Below, one piece after another: positions 8,625 to 18,363 of a stretch of DNA of 57,329 nucleotides. This stretch comes from Rhizobiaceae bacterium (GTDB taxonomy: Bacteria; Pseudomonadota; Alphaproteobacteria; Rhizobiales; Rhizobiaceae). Location: positions 1 to 57,329 of the forward strand of contig JANQKQ010000029.1 of assembly GCA_028281105.1 (NCBI GenBank), in the 5' to 3' direction. The notes beneath the pieces were generated by a model. It did not search any database and was not told the origin of the DNA. It saw nothing but the letters and a program-made list of their open reading frames with translations. Within the stretch, counting starts at the first letter, position 1. Every line of letters begins with the position of its first letter. The translations under genes and the position numbers were made by a program.

Positions 8625-8903
8625 CCCCACCCCTAACCCCTCCCCACAAGGGGAGGGGGGCTTGCGCCGTGCAATCCCTCTCCGCCGTCATCCTTGGGCT
8701 TGTCCCAAGGATCTAACCCCAATCCAGCGCTGCGGACTTTCGCCGATCGCATTAGATCCTCGCCACAAGGGCGAGGATGACGGCAGTGGGTGGCGCCAGG
8801 ATCACGGCAATGGGTGGGCAGGGGATGACGGGGCAGATGTGCGACGGAAGGTTGCCCCGAGACCTTCCCTCCCCCTTGAGGGGAGGGAATGAGGGTGGGG
8901 GTA
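8625..8903. repeat. Intergenic repeat mosaic
   Basis: Same composite as at 6.55 kb: CCCCACCCCTAACCCCTCC with GGGGAGGGG, then CGTCATCCTTGGGCTTGTCCCAAGGATCTAA facing TTAGATCCTCGCCACAAGGGCGAGGATGACGG, then an ACCTTCCCTCCCCCTTGAGGGGAGGGAATGAGGGTGGGGGT unit (quoted here in overlapping pieces). It fills the gap between the convergent EamA and smc genes; no ORF is supported. Confidence 0.8.
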
Positions 8904-8939
8904 CAGCACCACGCCTGTTTGCGGCGCGAGCGGAAAACC

Positions 8940-11900
8940 CTACCCCGCCTCGCGCAGGCGTTCGGCGGTTTGCAGATCCACCGAGACCATCTGGGAGACC
9001 CCCTGCTCGGCCATGGTGACCCCGAACAGGCGGTCTACGCGGGACATGGTGATCGGGTTGTGGGTGATGATGACGAATCTGGTGGCGCCGGAGGCGGCAA
9101 TTTCGTCCATCAGATTGCAGAAGCGCTCCACGTTGGCGTCGTCTAGCGGGGCGTCGACCTCGTCGAGCACGCAGATCGGCGCCGGATTGGTCAGGAAGAC
9201 GGCGAAGATCAGCGCCAAGGCGGTGAGCGCCTGTTCGCCGCCGGAAAGCAGCGTCATGGTCTGGGGCCGCTTGCCCGGCGGGCGGGCCAGGATCTCCAGC
9301 CCCGCCTCTAGCGGGTCGTCGGATTCGATGAGCTGCAGGCGCGCCTGGCCGCCGGAGAACAGGTGCGCGAACAGCTTGCCGAAATGGCCGTTGACCTCGT
9401 CGAAGGCGACCAGCAGCCGCTCGCGGCCTTCGCGGTTCAAGCTGGATATGCCGGTGCGCAGGCGCTTGATCGCGGCGATCAGGTCGTCGCGCTCGGTGAC
9501 CAGGGCGTCGCGCTGCTCGGTAATCTCCTCGGCCTCGGTCTCGGCGCGCAGATTGACGGCGCCGATGCGCTCGCGCTCGGCGCGCAGCCGCTCCAGCCGG
9601 GTTTCGCTGGCGGCCAGCTCCGGCAGGTCGGCGCCTTCTTTCAGTTCGGCGAGCCCGGCGGCCTGCGCCGGCTCGCAGTTCAGCTCGTCTCGGATGCGCG
9701 CTTCGATCTCGGTGCGCCGGTCGACGCCGGCATTGACCCGCTCCTCGGCGCGGGCGGCCTGTTCGCGCGCGCCCGCCAGCGCGTCGCCGGCCTCGTTGAG
9801 CGCGCGGTCGGCCGCCGCCAGCTTACTTTCCGCCTCGGCCAGACGATCGGCGGCTTGCGCGCGGGCCTTGTCCGCCGTCTCGACTTTGTCCAATAGCGCG
9901 CGACGGCGCTCCTCGATCTGGCCGGGCGCGGTCTCGATCGCGGCCAGTTCCTCGCCCGCCTCTTCGCGCCGGCTCTTTAGTTCGCCCAGTTGGCGGCGCG
10001 CGTCTTCGGTGCGCCGGTTCCAGCTTTCGCGCTCGGCGCCGATCGCTTCCAGCCGGCGCCCTCGCGCGGCCGTCTCGCGCTGCATGGTCTCGACGACGGC
10101 GCGCGCGCGCGCGGCCTCGGCGCGGTCGTCGGCGACCTGCGCCTTCAAGGCGGCCAGCTCGGTTTCCAGCTTCGACAGGTCGGGCATCTGCTCCAGCTCG
10201 CCCTGCGCAACCTTGTGCTCGCCCGCGGCCGTCTCGTCGTCGCCTGCGATGCGGGCGATCGCTTCGGTGAGCGCCGACCGCCGTGAAGTGGCCTGGCCGG
10301 CGGCGCGTTCGGCCCGGGTCGCTTCTTCGCGCGCATCGGCCAGTTCGCGTTGGCGTTCGCGCCAGGCCTCGCCCGTCTGTCGCGAGGCGATGGCGGCCTG
10401 GTCGGAGCGGGTCTTGAGATCGTTGAACCGGTCCTGGGCCTGCGTGACCTTTTTCGCGGCGGCGTCGGTAAGCGTTTCGATCTCGGCGAGCCGGTTCTTC
10501 TGCGCCAGCTTGCGCGCGGCCGCCGTCGGCGCGTCGCAAGAGGCGCGGTAGCCGTCCCAGCGCCACACGTCGCCTTCCTTCGAGACAAGACACTGGCCCG
10601 AGCGCAGATGCTTGTGCAGTTCGGCGCCGGCGGCCTTCTCGACGATGCCGATATGGGCGAGCCGGCGGGCAAGTTCGGCGGGCGCGCGCACCACCGAGGC
10701 GAGCGGGGTGACGCCGGCGGGCAGCGGCGGGTCGCCGGCGCCGGCGTCCATGGCAAGCCAGTGCGCGGGCGCGGAAGGATCGGCCGGCACGTCCAGGTCC
10801 TCGCCCAACGCGGCGCCCAAGGCCACCTCGTAGCCGGGATCGACCTCGATGCGCTCGATCACGGCGGGGAACAGGTCCTCGCCGTCGCGGCCGAGCACGC
10901 GGGCGAGCGTCGCCGCCTCGGTCTTAAGCCGGTCGACTTCGGCCTGGGCGTCGGTCAGCGGTCCGCGCGCGTCGTTCTCGGCGGCGAGCGCCGCCTGCGC
11001 GTCGGCCTCGGCCTGGTTCATCAGCGCCTCGGCGGCCTCGACGGCGGCTTCCAGTTCGCCGATGCGCCCGGTCTCGCCGGCGCCGCCGGCCAGGGTCTCG
11101 ATCTGCGCTTCGACGGATGCAAGCTCGGCCTTCGCCTTCTCAGCCTCACCGGCCAATTGCTGGCGCCGGCGCGTCAGGTTGGCGAGCGTCTGCTCCAACT
11201 GCTGGCGGCGGGCGGACTGGCGGGCATGGCCGGCGGTCGCTTCAGAGAGCTTGTGTTCGCTGCCCGCCAGCGCGTCGGCGGCGGCCTGCAGCGCGGCCTG
11301 GCTGTCCTGCGCGCCGGGATCGCCGGCGTCGGCGGCGGCCGTCAGTTCCTTTTCCTCTTGCGCCAGACGGGCGAGCGCCTCGTCGTTCTCGCCGATGCGG
11401 CGTTCTTCGCGGGCGATGTCGGCGTCGAGCTGCTCGACGCGCCGGCCCAGCTCGTCGCGGCGGCCGGCCAGGCGGGCGGCTTCCTCGTCGATCTGCGCCA
11501 GTTCGATGGTCAGCCGTTGAAGCGCGGCGGCAGCCGACGCCTCTTCGTCGCGCAGGGCGGGCAGTCTTTCGGCCGCTTCCAGTTGCGCGGTGGTCGCCTT
11601 GGCGTGGGCCTCGGTGCGTTCGCCCACCGCCGTCATCTGCCCGGTCAGTTCCGACTGGGCGGAAGCTTCGGCCTGCCTGGCCGCGCTCCAGCGCAGGTGC
11701 AGCAGCAGCGCCTCGACGCGGCGGATGTCGGCGGCCACCTTGCGGTAGCGGTTGGCCTGGCGCGCCTGGCGTTTCAACCCTTCGAGCTGGGTCTCGAGCT
11801 GGGCGACCACGTCGTCGAGCCGTTCGAGATTGTGCTCGGCGCCGCGCAGGCGCAGCTCCGCCTCGTGCCGGCGCGAATGCAGGCCGGAGATGCCCGCGGC

Positions 11901-12407
11901 TTCTTCGAGCAGCGCGCGGCGCGCCTGGGGCTTGGCCGAGATCAACTCGCCGATGCGGCCCTGGCCGACCATCGAGGGCGAGCGCGCGCCGGTCGAGGCG
12001 TCGGCGAACAGAAGCTGCACGTCCTTGGCGCGCGCCTCCTTGCCGTTGATGCGGTAGAGCGAGCCGGCCTCGCGCTCGATGCGGCGCGAGACCTGCAGTT
12101 CGTCGGCGTCGTTGAAGGCGGCCGGCGCGGAGCGGTCGGCATTGTCGAGGAACAGGGCGACTTCGGCGGTGTTGCGCGCGGGCCGGTTGGCCGAGCCGGA
12201 AAAGATCACATCGTCCATGCCGGACGCGCGCATGTTCTTGTACGACGCCTCGCCCATCACCCAGCGCAGCGCCTCGACCAGGTTGGACTTGCCGCAGCCG
12301 TTGGGGCCGACCACGCCGGTCAGCCCGTCCTCGATCAGGAACTCGGTGGGCTCGACGAACGACTTGAAGCCGAGCAGGCGCAGCTTGGAGAATTTCACGG
12401 TCTGCAC
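8940..12407 (-). CDS. smc: Chromosome segregation protein SMC
   Basis: An 1155-residue structural-maintenance-of-chromosomes ATPase. The Walker A motif GPNGCGKS is at residues 34-41. It is followed by two long alanine/glutamate-rich coiled coils flanking a hinge near the centre (around DGEDLFPAVIERIEVDPGYEVALGAAL). The C-terminal head carries the ABC signature LLSGGEQALTALAL, Walker B VLDEVDAPLDD and a D/H-loop (FVIITHNPITM). It organises and compacts the chromosome with ScpA/ScpB, which are not in the window. The start is GTG at 12407, or GTG at 12398, which would give MKFSKLRLLGFKSF, closer to known SMC N-termini. Confidence 0.97.
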   Translation of the reverse strand: MQTVKFSKLRLLGFKSFVEPTEFLIEDGLTGVVGPNGCGKSNLVEALRWVMGEASYKNMRASGMDDVIFSGSANRPARNTAEVALFLDNADRSAPAAFNDADELQVSRRIEREAGSLYRINGKEARAKDVQLLFADASTGARSPSMVGQGRIGELISAKPQARRALLEEAAGISGLHSRRHEAELRLRGAEHNLERLDDVVAQLETQLEGLKRQARQANRYRKVAADIRRVEALLLHLRWSAARQAEASAQSELTGQMTAVGERTEAHAKATTAQLEAAERLPALRDEEASAAAALQRLTIELAQIDEEAARLAGRRDELGRRVEQLDADIAREERRIGENDEALARLAQEEKELTAAADAGDPGAQDSQAALQAAADALAGSEHKLSEATAGHARQSARRQQLEQTLANLTRRRQQLAGEAEKAKAELASVEAQIETLAGGAGETGRIGELEAAVEAAEALMNQAEADAQAALAAENDARGPLTDAQAEVDRLKTEAATLARVLGRDGEDLFPAVIERIEVDPGYEVALGAALGEDLDVPADPSAPAHWLAMDAGAGDPPLPAGVTPLASVVRAPAELARRLAHIGIVEKAAGAELHKHLRSGQCLVSKEGDVWRWDGYRASCDAPTAAARKLAQKNRLAEIETLTDAAAKKVTQAQDRFNDLKTRSDQAAIASRQTGEAWRERQRELADAREEATRAERAAGQATSRRSALTEAIARIAGDDETAAGEHKVAQGELEQMPDLSKLETELAALKAQVADDRAEAARARAVVETMQRETAARGRRLEAIGAERESWNRRTEDARRQLGELKSRREEAGEELAAIETAPGQIEERRRALLDKVETADKARAQAADRLAEAESKLAAADRALNEAGDALAGAREQAARAEERVNAGVDRRTEIEARIRDELNCEPAQAAGLAELKEGADLPELAASETRLERLRAERERIGAVNLRAETEAEEITEQRDALVTERDDLIAAIKRLRTGISSLNREGRERLLVAFDEVNGHFGKLFAHLFSGGQARLQLIESDDPLEAGLEILARPPGKRPQTMTLLSGGEQALTALALIFAVFLTNPAPICVLDEVDAPLDDANVERFCNLMDEIAASGATRFVIITHNPITMSRVDRLFGVTMAEQGVSQMVSVDLQTAERLREAG

Positions 12408-12455
12408 CCATGCGAAATCAGCGCGCGCGCACGGGCCCGCCGGCCGGCAGCCTGC

Positions 12456-13127
12456 TTACAGATGGTCCTCGATGAGAGCGGAGAACTCATCGACCGATTT
12501 GTTTCCAGAGTGCTTTTCGCCATTGATAAAGAAGGTCGGCGTACCCGTTACGCCGAAATGGTCCTCGGCTCGATTGCGAACGGTCAACACACTGTCCATA
12601 ACGCTTTGATTCTTCAAGCATGCATCAAAAGACTCTTGTGAAAAACCCGCCAGTTTGGCGATCGACAGCAGCACCGGAATCGGATTGTCGGCCCGCGCCC
12701 ACGCCGTCTGGCGCTGGAACAGCACGTCGACCATGGGGAAATACTTATCATCGTCGGCGCAGCGCGCCAGCATAAACGCGCCGATCGAGCGCACATCGCG
12801 CGGCGAAACCGGATATTCGCGGAAGATCAGCCGCGCCTTGCCGGTGTCGATGTATTTCTCCTTGATCGCCGGCAGGGTGTCGGCGTGGAAATGCGCGCAG
12901 TGGGGGCAGGTCATCGAGGCGTATTCGATGATGGTGACCGGCGCGTCCTCTTCGCCCAGCCATTTGTCCCCCATCGGGCCGGGCTCCATCAGCGCCGAGA
13001 TCGACTGCGCATGGGCTTTGTCGATCACTGGAATCGGGTGATCGATGCCGACGAACGCCGCCACCGCCGTGGCGGTCAGCGCGGTGGATGCGAACAGTTC
13101 GAGGAAACGGCGGCGCGGGAGCTTCAT
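12456..13127 (-). CDS. DsbA-family thiol:disulfide oxidoreductase / thioredoxin domain protein
   Basis: A 223-residue exported protein. The N-terminus MKLPRRRFLELFASTALTATAVAAF has an RR-FLE pattern and a hydrophobic core, suggesting Tat or Sec export to the periplasm. The DsbA/DSBA-like thioredoxin domain has the active-site CPHC in the segment SMTCPHCAHF and the cis-proline loop VTGTPTFFING. An arrangement of dsbA-like gene, smc and dciA-like gene is common in alphaproteobacteria. It probably oxidises or isomerises cysteines in envelope proteins. The ATG at 13127 is used; upstream in-frame codons would precede the signal with an unlikely extension. Confidence 0.9.
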   Translation of the reverse strand: MKLPRRRFLELFASTALTATAVAAFVGIDHPIPVIDKAHAQSISALMEPGPMGDKWLGEEDAPVTIIEYASMTCPHCAHFHADTLPAIKEKYIDTGKARLIFREYPVSPRDVRSIGAFMLARCADDDKYFPMVDVLFQRQTAWARADNPIPVLLSIAKLAGFSQESFDACLKNQSVMDSVLTVRNRAEDHFGVTGTPTFFINGEKHSGNKSVDEFSALIEDHL

Positions 13128-13339
13128 GGCGGTTGTGGTTCCTGTTGCGGTTGACGACACACACCGCCCGGCGGCGGTGCGAAGCGCGGGCATTATATGG
13201 CCGCCGATCCCAACCGAAATGAGGCAAATTCGCCGGCGACGGACAAATTCCCGTTATCGTGAAAAACATAGCTCCGCCCGCCTGAACGCAGGCTGAAGAC
13301 GGCGCTCAGCGGGGCTTCATCGCGGCGTGGCGGGGACGC

Positions 13340-13545
13340 AGCCGCTCTCCCCCTGTGGGGGGAGATGTCCCGAAGGGACAGAGGGGGGAGGCCGCTTGCT
13401 TTGAAGTTTGCCGCTCCACCCCTCACTGTCGGCTACGCCGACATCTCTCCCCTGAGGGGAGAGAGGGAAAGCGGCACCCTCCGCGATGCGCCGGGATGAC
13501 GGAAGGCGAGGCACCGCCGCTCTCCCCCTTAAGGGGGAGAGAGGA
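13340..13545. repeat. Intergenic repeat mosaic
   Basis: Contains CTCCCCCTGTGGGGGGAG, TGTCCCGAAGGGACA, TGTCGGCTACGCCGACA, CTCTCCCCTGAGGGGAGAG and CTCCCCCTTAAGGGGGAG hairpins in series. These explain the 432-base gap between the dsbA-like start and the dciA-like stop. The 200 bases nearest the dsbA-like gene are non-repetitive and presumably hold its promoter. Confidence 0.8.
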
Positions 13546-13559
13546 GAGGTGGCGGCGCT

Positions 13560-14150
13560 CTACCCGGCGTCCTCGGACCGCTGCGGCGAGCTCGCCAGCA
13601 CGCCGCGGCCGAGCGCTTCCAGGCGGGTGCGTAGCTCGTCGTCTTCGACGTGGGCCAGGATGCGATCGAGGCGCTCGCGGCCGGCGGGGGACAGTTGGAC
13701 GCTGGCGCGCTCTTGTCGGCGGCGCGGGGCGTCGGGCTTGCGCTGGACCACGCGGATCGCGTCGATGGCGGCGAAGCCGAAGAAGGTGTTGAGGCGGGCC
13801 CTGATCTCGTCGACCGAGTGCTGGATGAACACCGCTGCCGGCCCGTCGCAGGCGATGGTGAGCCGGCCCGGGCGAAACTCGTCGGCGTCGCGCGGCCAGT
13901 CGATCTTCAACGGCGCGCTCGCCTCGCCATGGGGCGGGCCGACAATGTCGGCCCAGGCGGCGGCGAGCTCGGTGTTGACGCCCGAGCGTCGGGCGATCAC
14001 GGGGTCTAAAATCTCGGCCAGCAGTTCGCCCACCGCGCGGGCCGGCGGCCGGCGCTTGGGGCGCGCGCGCGTCTTGCCGGCGCCCTTTGCTGTTGATGAG
14101 CGCGTCGGGCGATCTTGATTTTTACCGCGTGAAGCCAAACCTGTCTCCAT
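13560..14150 (-). CDS. DciA-like DUF721 protein
   Basis: A 196-residue protein if the ATG at 14150 is used. A basic N-terminus (KTRARPKRRPPARAVGELL) precedes a DUF721 domain (AAWADIVGPPHGEASAPLKIDWPRD ... LTIACDGPAAVFIQHSVDEIRARLNTFFG, quoted in parts). DUF721/DciA proteins help load replicative helicase in bacteria lacking DnaC. The ATG overlaps the mutY start codon on the opposite strand within CCATGG. An alternative TTG at 14138 has a better-placed ribosome site (GGAGA seven bases upstream) and may be the real start, giving LASRGKN as the N-terminus. Confidence 0.85.
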   Translation of the reverse strand: METGLASRGKNQDRPTRSSTAKGAGKTRARPKRRPPARAVGELLAEILDPVIARRSGVNTELAAAWADIVGPPHGEASAPLKIDWPRDADEFRPGRLTIACDGPAAVFIQHSVDEIRARLNTFFGFAAIDAIRVVQRKPDAPRRRQERASVQLSPAGRERLDRILAHVEDDELRTRLEALGRGVLASSPQRSEDAG

Positions 14151-15267
14151 GGCCACTGCCGAAACGACCGCATCGAAGCCCGCCGAGAGCGAACCGCTCG
14201 CAGCCGACCTGCTCGCCTGGTACGACGAGCACGCGCGCACGATGCCCTGGCGGATCGGGCCGGCTCACACGAAGGCCGGCCACCGGCCCGACCCATATCA
14301 CATCTGGCTTTGCGAAGTCATGGCGCAGCAGACCCAGCTGGGGACGGTGGTGGACTATTTCGAGAAATTCACCGCCCGCTGGCCGGATTTCAATTCGCTG
14401 GCGGCCGCCGGCACCGACGAGGTGCTCGCCGCGTGGGCCGGGCTCGGCTACTATTCGCGCGCGCGCAATTTGAAGCGCTGCGCGCAAATCGTGGCGTGCG
14501 AGCATGACGGGCGGCTTCCGCACGACGTGGACGCGCTGCGCGCGCTGCCGGGCATCGGCGAATACACCGCCGCCGCGATCGCCGCGATCGCATTCGATGC
14601 GCCGGTCGCCGTCGTCGACGGCAATGTGGAGCGGGTGATCGCCCGGCTTCACGCCATCGACGAGCCGCTGCCGGGCGCAAGAGCGCGCATCCGGTCATAT
14701 GTCACCGACATGCTCGACCCGGTCCGGCCGGGCGACTTCGCCCAGGCGATGATGGACCTGGGCGCAACCGTGTGCCGGCCCAAGGCGCCGATGTGCCTGA
14801 TCTGTCCGATCCGGGCCGACTGCGCCGGGTTCGCGCGCGGCGATCCGGAGACCTTTCCAATCAAGGCGGCCAAGAAGCCCAAGCCCACCCGGCGCGGCGC
14901 GGCCTTCGTCGCGGTCAACGCGCGCGGCGAGGTCTTCCTGCGCCGCCGGCCCGAAAAAGGCATGCTGGGCGGGATGATGGAGCCGCCGACGTCGGATTGG
15001 TCGGCGCGCGCCGACGGCGAGACCGGCATTGCCGCGGCGCCGTTTGACGCGGCCTGGCGGGCTGCGGGCGAAGTGCGCCACACGTTCACCCACTTTCACC
15101 TGGAGTTGTCGGTGCATGCCGGCAGGGTCTCGGGCGACGGCGCGGGCGACGGCAGGTGGGTGGCGCGCGCGAACCTTCCCGCGGCCGGCCTGCCGACGCT
15201 GATGAAGAAAGTGGTGGAAGCCGCCCTGCCCGGCACGTTTCCCGATCAGGCAAAGGCATCGAAATGA
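14149..15267 (+). CDS. mutY: A/G-specific adenine DNA glycosylase MutY
   Basis: A 372-residue base-excision repair enzyme that removes adenine mispaired with 8-oxoguanine. The helix-hairpin-helix is LPGIGEYTAAAI and the catalytic aspartate is in VDGNVERV. A [4Fe-4S] cluster site with C-x6-C-x2-C-x5-C spacing is in CRPKAPMCLICPIRADC. A C-terminal MutT-like domain (KKPKPTRRGAAFVAVNARG ... HTFTHFHLEL) recognises 8-oxoG. The start is the ATG at 14149, overlapping the divergent dciA-like ATG. The stop overlaps the ATG of the following HAD gene (ATGA), so the two are translationally coupled. Confidence 0.96.
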   Translation: MATAETTASKPAESEPLAADLLAWYDEHARTMPWRIGPAHTKAGHRPDPYHIWLCEVMAQQTQLGTVVDYFEKFTARWPDFNSLAAAGTDEVLAAWAGLGYYSRARNLKRCAQIVACEHDGRLPHDVDALRALPGIGEYTAAAIAAIAFDAPVAVVDGNVERVIARLHAIDEPLPGARARIRSYVTDMLDPVRPGDFAQAMMDLGATVCRPKAPMCLICPIRADCAGFARGDPETFPIKAAKKPKPTRRGAAFVAVNARGEVFLRRRPEKGMLGGMMEPPTSDWSARADGETGIAAAPFDAAWRAAGEVRHTFTHFHLELSVHAGRVSGDGAGDGRWVARANLPAAGLPTLMKKVVEAALPGTFPDQAKASK

Positions 15268-15890
15268 GCGCGATCCGGCATGTGGTGTTCGACATCGGCG
15301 GGGTGCTGATCGAGTATGATCCCGAGCGCGCCTTCATCGAGCTGCTGCCGGATGCGGGCGAGCGGCGCTGGTTCCTGGACAATGTGTGCACGTCTCAATG
15401 GAACGCCGAACAGGATCGCGGGCGCGGCTGGGCGCAGGCCGAGGCCGAGTTGATCGCCGAGTTCCCCGACCATATCGAGCTGATCCGCGCCTTCCGCCGC
15501 AACTGGCATCGGATGATCACCGGGCCGGTGGCCGGCACGGTCGACATCCTGACCGCGCTCACATCAGGCGGGCACGACGTGACCATGCTGACCAACTTCG
15601 CCGCCGACACCTTCGCCGAGGCGCGCGGCCGGTTCGGCTTCCTCGACGAGCCGCGCGGGGTCTCGGTCTCCGGCGAGCTGGGCCTGATCAAGCCCGACGC
15701 GGCGATCTACCATCACCACGCCGAAGCCTTCGACCTGGAGCCGGCGGCCACCCTGTTCATCGACGACGTGGCCGGCAACGTCGCCGGCGCGAAGGCAGCC
15801 GGCTGGCAGGCGGTGCAATTCGTCGACGCCCCGACGCTGGCCGCCGACCTGGCCGGGTTCGGCATCGAGGTGGACCGGGCGGCGGGGTGA
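15264..15890 (+). CDS. HAD-IA family hydrolase
   Basis: A 208-residue HAD hydrolase. Motif I is VVFDIGGVLIEYD, motif II is MLTNFAADTF, the motif III lysine is in GELGLIKPDAAIY, and motif IV is LFIDDVAGNVAGAKAAGW. The second aspartate of motif I is replaced (DIG rather than DxD), as is common in the GGVL-type (YihX / epoxide-hydrolase N-domain) subgroup. The ATG at 15264 overlaps the mutY stop by four bases, indicating one operon. The substrate is unknown; a role in repair-associated nucleotide clean-up is only a guess from position. Confidence 0.85.
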   Translation: MSAIRHVVFDIGGVLIEYDPERAFIELLPDAGERRWFLDNVCTSQWNAEQDRGRGWAQAEAELIAEFPDHIELIRAFRRNWHRMITGPVAGTVDILTALTSGGHDVTMLTNFAADTFAEARGRFGFLDEPRGVSVSGELGLIKPDAAIYHHHAEAFDLEPAATLFIDDVAGNVAGAKAAGWQAVQFVDAPTLAADLAGFGIEVDRAAG

Positions 15891-15949
15891 GTGGAAGGGC
15901 GCGGCCAAAACCTCTGCGTGGCACCGGCGCGAACCCTACTGTCAACGTC

Positions 15950-16137
15950 ACCCCGGCCTTCGCCGGGATGACGGGAGTGGGTGGGGCACGGCCGGAGCCG
16001 CATCCACCCCTCTCTCCCCTCAGGGGAGAGATGTCGGCGCAGCCGACAGTGAGGGGTGGAGCGGCAAACTCCCGGCAGGCGGCTTCACCCCCCTCTGTCC
16101 CTTCGGGACATCTCCCCCCCTTTAGGGGGGAGAACGG
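15950..16137. repeat. Intergenic repeat mosaic
   Basis: Contains CACCCCGGCCTTCGCCGGGATGACGG, CTCTCCCCTCAGGGGAGAGATGTCGGCGCAGCCGACAGTGAGGGG (pieces of the family seen at 4.66 and 13.4 kb), TGTCCCTTCGGGACA and a CTCCCCCCCTTTAGGGGGGAG hairpin, between the convergent HAD and ccrM genes. Confidence 0.8.
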
Positions 16138-16149
16138 CCGGACGTAGCC

Positions 16150-17316
<1,167 letters not shown>

Positions 17317-17355
17317 TTACCCATCACGGTGAAGATTGGCTTAACGGGGGCGAGG

Positions 17356-17360
17356 GAATC
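17356..17360. promoter_or_regulatory. GANTC site upstream of ccrM
   Basis: GAATC about 80 bases upstream of the ccrM start. In Caulobacter, ccrM transcription is sensitive to methylation of GANTC sites in its leader, so this could give autoregulation. A single 5-base match can occur by chance. Confidence 0.3.
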
Positions 17361-17429
17361 CAGGTCCCGCCATTGCGACAGAGGCTAGGATAGTGCCGGT
17401 GGTTTGGCACGGCCGTACCGTCATCTGCA

Positions 17430-17451
17430 ATCTCCCCCTTACGGGGGAGAT
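17430..17451. repeat. Hairpin between ccrM and the immunity array
   Basis: ATCTCCCCC, loop TTAC, GGGGGAGAT: a perfect 9-bp inverted repeat 13 bases beyond the stop of the last immunity gene. It belongs to the C-rich/G-rich repeat family but is placed to act as a transcript end. No T-tract follows. Confidence 0.5.
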
Positions 17452-17463
17452 CGCCCCGGCTCG

Positions 17464-17838
17464 CTATTGGCGCGGCGTCCAGGGATCACCATAGATATCC
17501 AGCCTCACGAAGCTTCCTGCCTCGTTCTGGGCCTGGAACTCCTTCGTCTTTTCCAGGAGGAATGTGAGCAAAGGTCGGATATCCGGCGCTAAAACATAGA
17601 ATTCGGCGCCGCTGCTGTGCCACATGTGAGCAAGTTCATCGTCGGTATGGGAGCCTTCCAGCGCCTCTTCAAAGAACGCAATCAGGGCCCGCCCCCGACG
17701 CAGCCACTCCGTTTTGCTGGTGCCGTGTACGCCAAGCTCCTGGTACATCACATTGGCTCTGACAGTCGTATCAGGGAACACATCACCATAGTGGGTTGCT
17801 TCCACAAACATACGAAGTTCGGCGGACGGCTTGATCAT
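17464..17838 (-). CDS. Probable toxin immunity protein A (subgroup 1)
   Basis: A 124-residue acidic, soluble protein, the most distal of five paralogues in the island. The shared core runs EWLRRGRALIAFFEEALEG, TDDELAHMWHSSGAEFYVL, PDIRPLLTFLLEKTKEFQAQ, then NEAGSF and a WTPRQ end. It belongs with the genes at 18364 and 20410, which directly follow complete toxin genes, so it is inferred to be an immunity protein for an RNase A-like toxin. Its ATG overlaps the stop codon of an 18-codon toxin remnant, not a full toxin, so it is an orphan immunity gene. The family name is unknown to me; it resembles CDI immunity proteins in size and context. Confidence 0.75.
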   Translation of the reverse strand: MIKPSAELRMFVEATHYGDVFPDTTVRANVMYQELGVHGTSKTEWLRRGRALIAFFEEALEGSHTDDELAHMWHSSGAEFYVLAPDIRPLLTFLLEKTKEFQAQNEAGSFVRLDIYGDPWTPRQ

Positions 17839-17891
17839 CGGTCTCCGCCCCGGATTGGATGAGCGGTTTGCACGCGGAAGTCTACGGGCAG
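17835..17891 (-). pseudogene. Fossil C-terminus of an RNase A-like toxin (stub A)
   Basis: Minus-strand reading gives LPVDFRVQTAHPIRGGDR and a TGA that overlaps the ATG of immunity gene A (ATGA). The two island toxins end in LPTGFRVQTA(Y/H)PI plus six residues, with exactly the same 18-codon length from LP to stop. The rest of the toxin gene is missing; about 30 bases further upstream the frame meets a stop near the end of immunity gene B. Confidence 0.8.
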
Positions 17892-17921
17892 TCGCGAGCA
17901 GAGCAAGCCACCCGCCACTCA

Positions 17922-18305
17922 CTACCCCGGCAGCCTCCACACCTTCTTCGGATTTCCCTGGAAATCGAGCAGCATAAAAGCATCGGCTTCGTTTTGTGCT
18001 TGGTACTCCTTCATCTTTTCCAGCATGAGATCAAACAAGATGCGGATATCCGGAGAAAAAACGTGGAACTCCGCACCGCTGGAAATCCACATATGCACAA
18101 GCTCGCCGTCTGTGTAGGAACCCCCAACCAAGTCCTCAAGGAACGATATGACCACTTGCCCCCGCCGCAACCACTCTTCCTTGGTTCCCGCTTCGTGGCT
18201 GAGGTATTCATACATACTGTTGAACATCGCGGTTTCGTTTTCGGTCACTTCGAACAGCTCACTTGCCTTGACCGCCATGAGAAATTCTTCGGGCATCTTG
18301 ATCAT
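17922..18305 (-). CDS. Probable toxin immunity protein B (subgroup 2)
   Basis: A 127-residue acidic protein of the same superfamily as immunity A. It has a distinct pattern shared with the gene at 19977: a PEEFLMAVKASELF N-terminus, MYEYLSHEA, EWLRRGQVVISFLEDLV, TDGELVHMWISSGAEFHVF, PDIRILFDLMLEKMKEYQAQ. The C-terminus is divergent (GNPKKVWRLPG rather than GNPWTPR). It follows an 18-codon toxin remnant with an ATGA overlap, so it is also orphaned. Base composition is visibly less GC-rich than the flanking housekeeping genes. Confidence 0.75.
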   Translation of the reverse strand: MIKMPEEFLMAVKASELFEVTENETAMFNSMYEYLSHEAGTKEEWLRRGQVVISFLEDLVGGSYTDGELVHMWISSGAEFHVFSPDIRILFDLMLEKMKEYQAQNEADAFMLLDFQGNPKKVWRLPG

Positions 18306-18358
18306 CGGTCTTCGCTCCGGATTGGATGAGCGGTGAGAACACGGAAGCCGGCGGGCGG
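18302..18358 (-). pseudogene. Fossil C-terminus of an RNase A-like toxin (stub B)
   Basis: Minus-strand reading gives PPAGFRVLTAHPIRSEDR then TGA overlapping the ATG of immunity gene B. It matches the last 18 codons of the complete toxin at 18732 (LPTGFRVQTAYPIRSAEQ). It occupies almost the entire spacer between immunity genes C and B. Confidence 0.8.
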
Positions 18359-18363
18359 GCACG

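Noticed and set aside
10350-12641. A 763-codon plus-strand open frame opposite smc
   Set aside because: It is antisense to the coiled-coil and head regions of smc. High GC makes long shadow frames common; no domain or motif was recognisable and the smc frame is fully supported.
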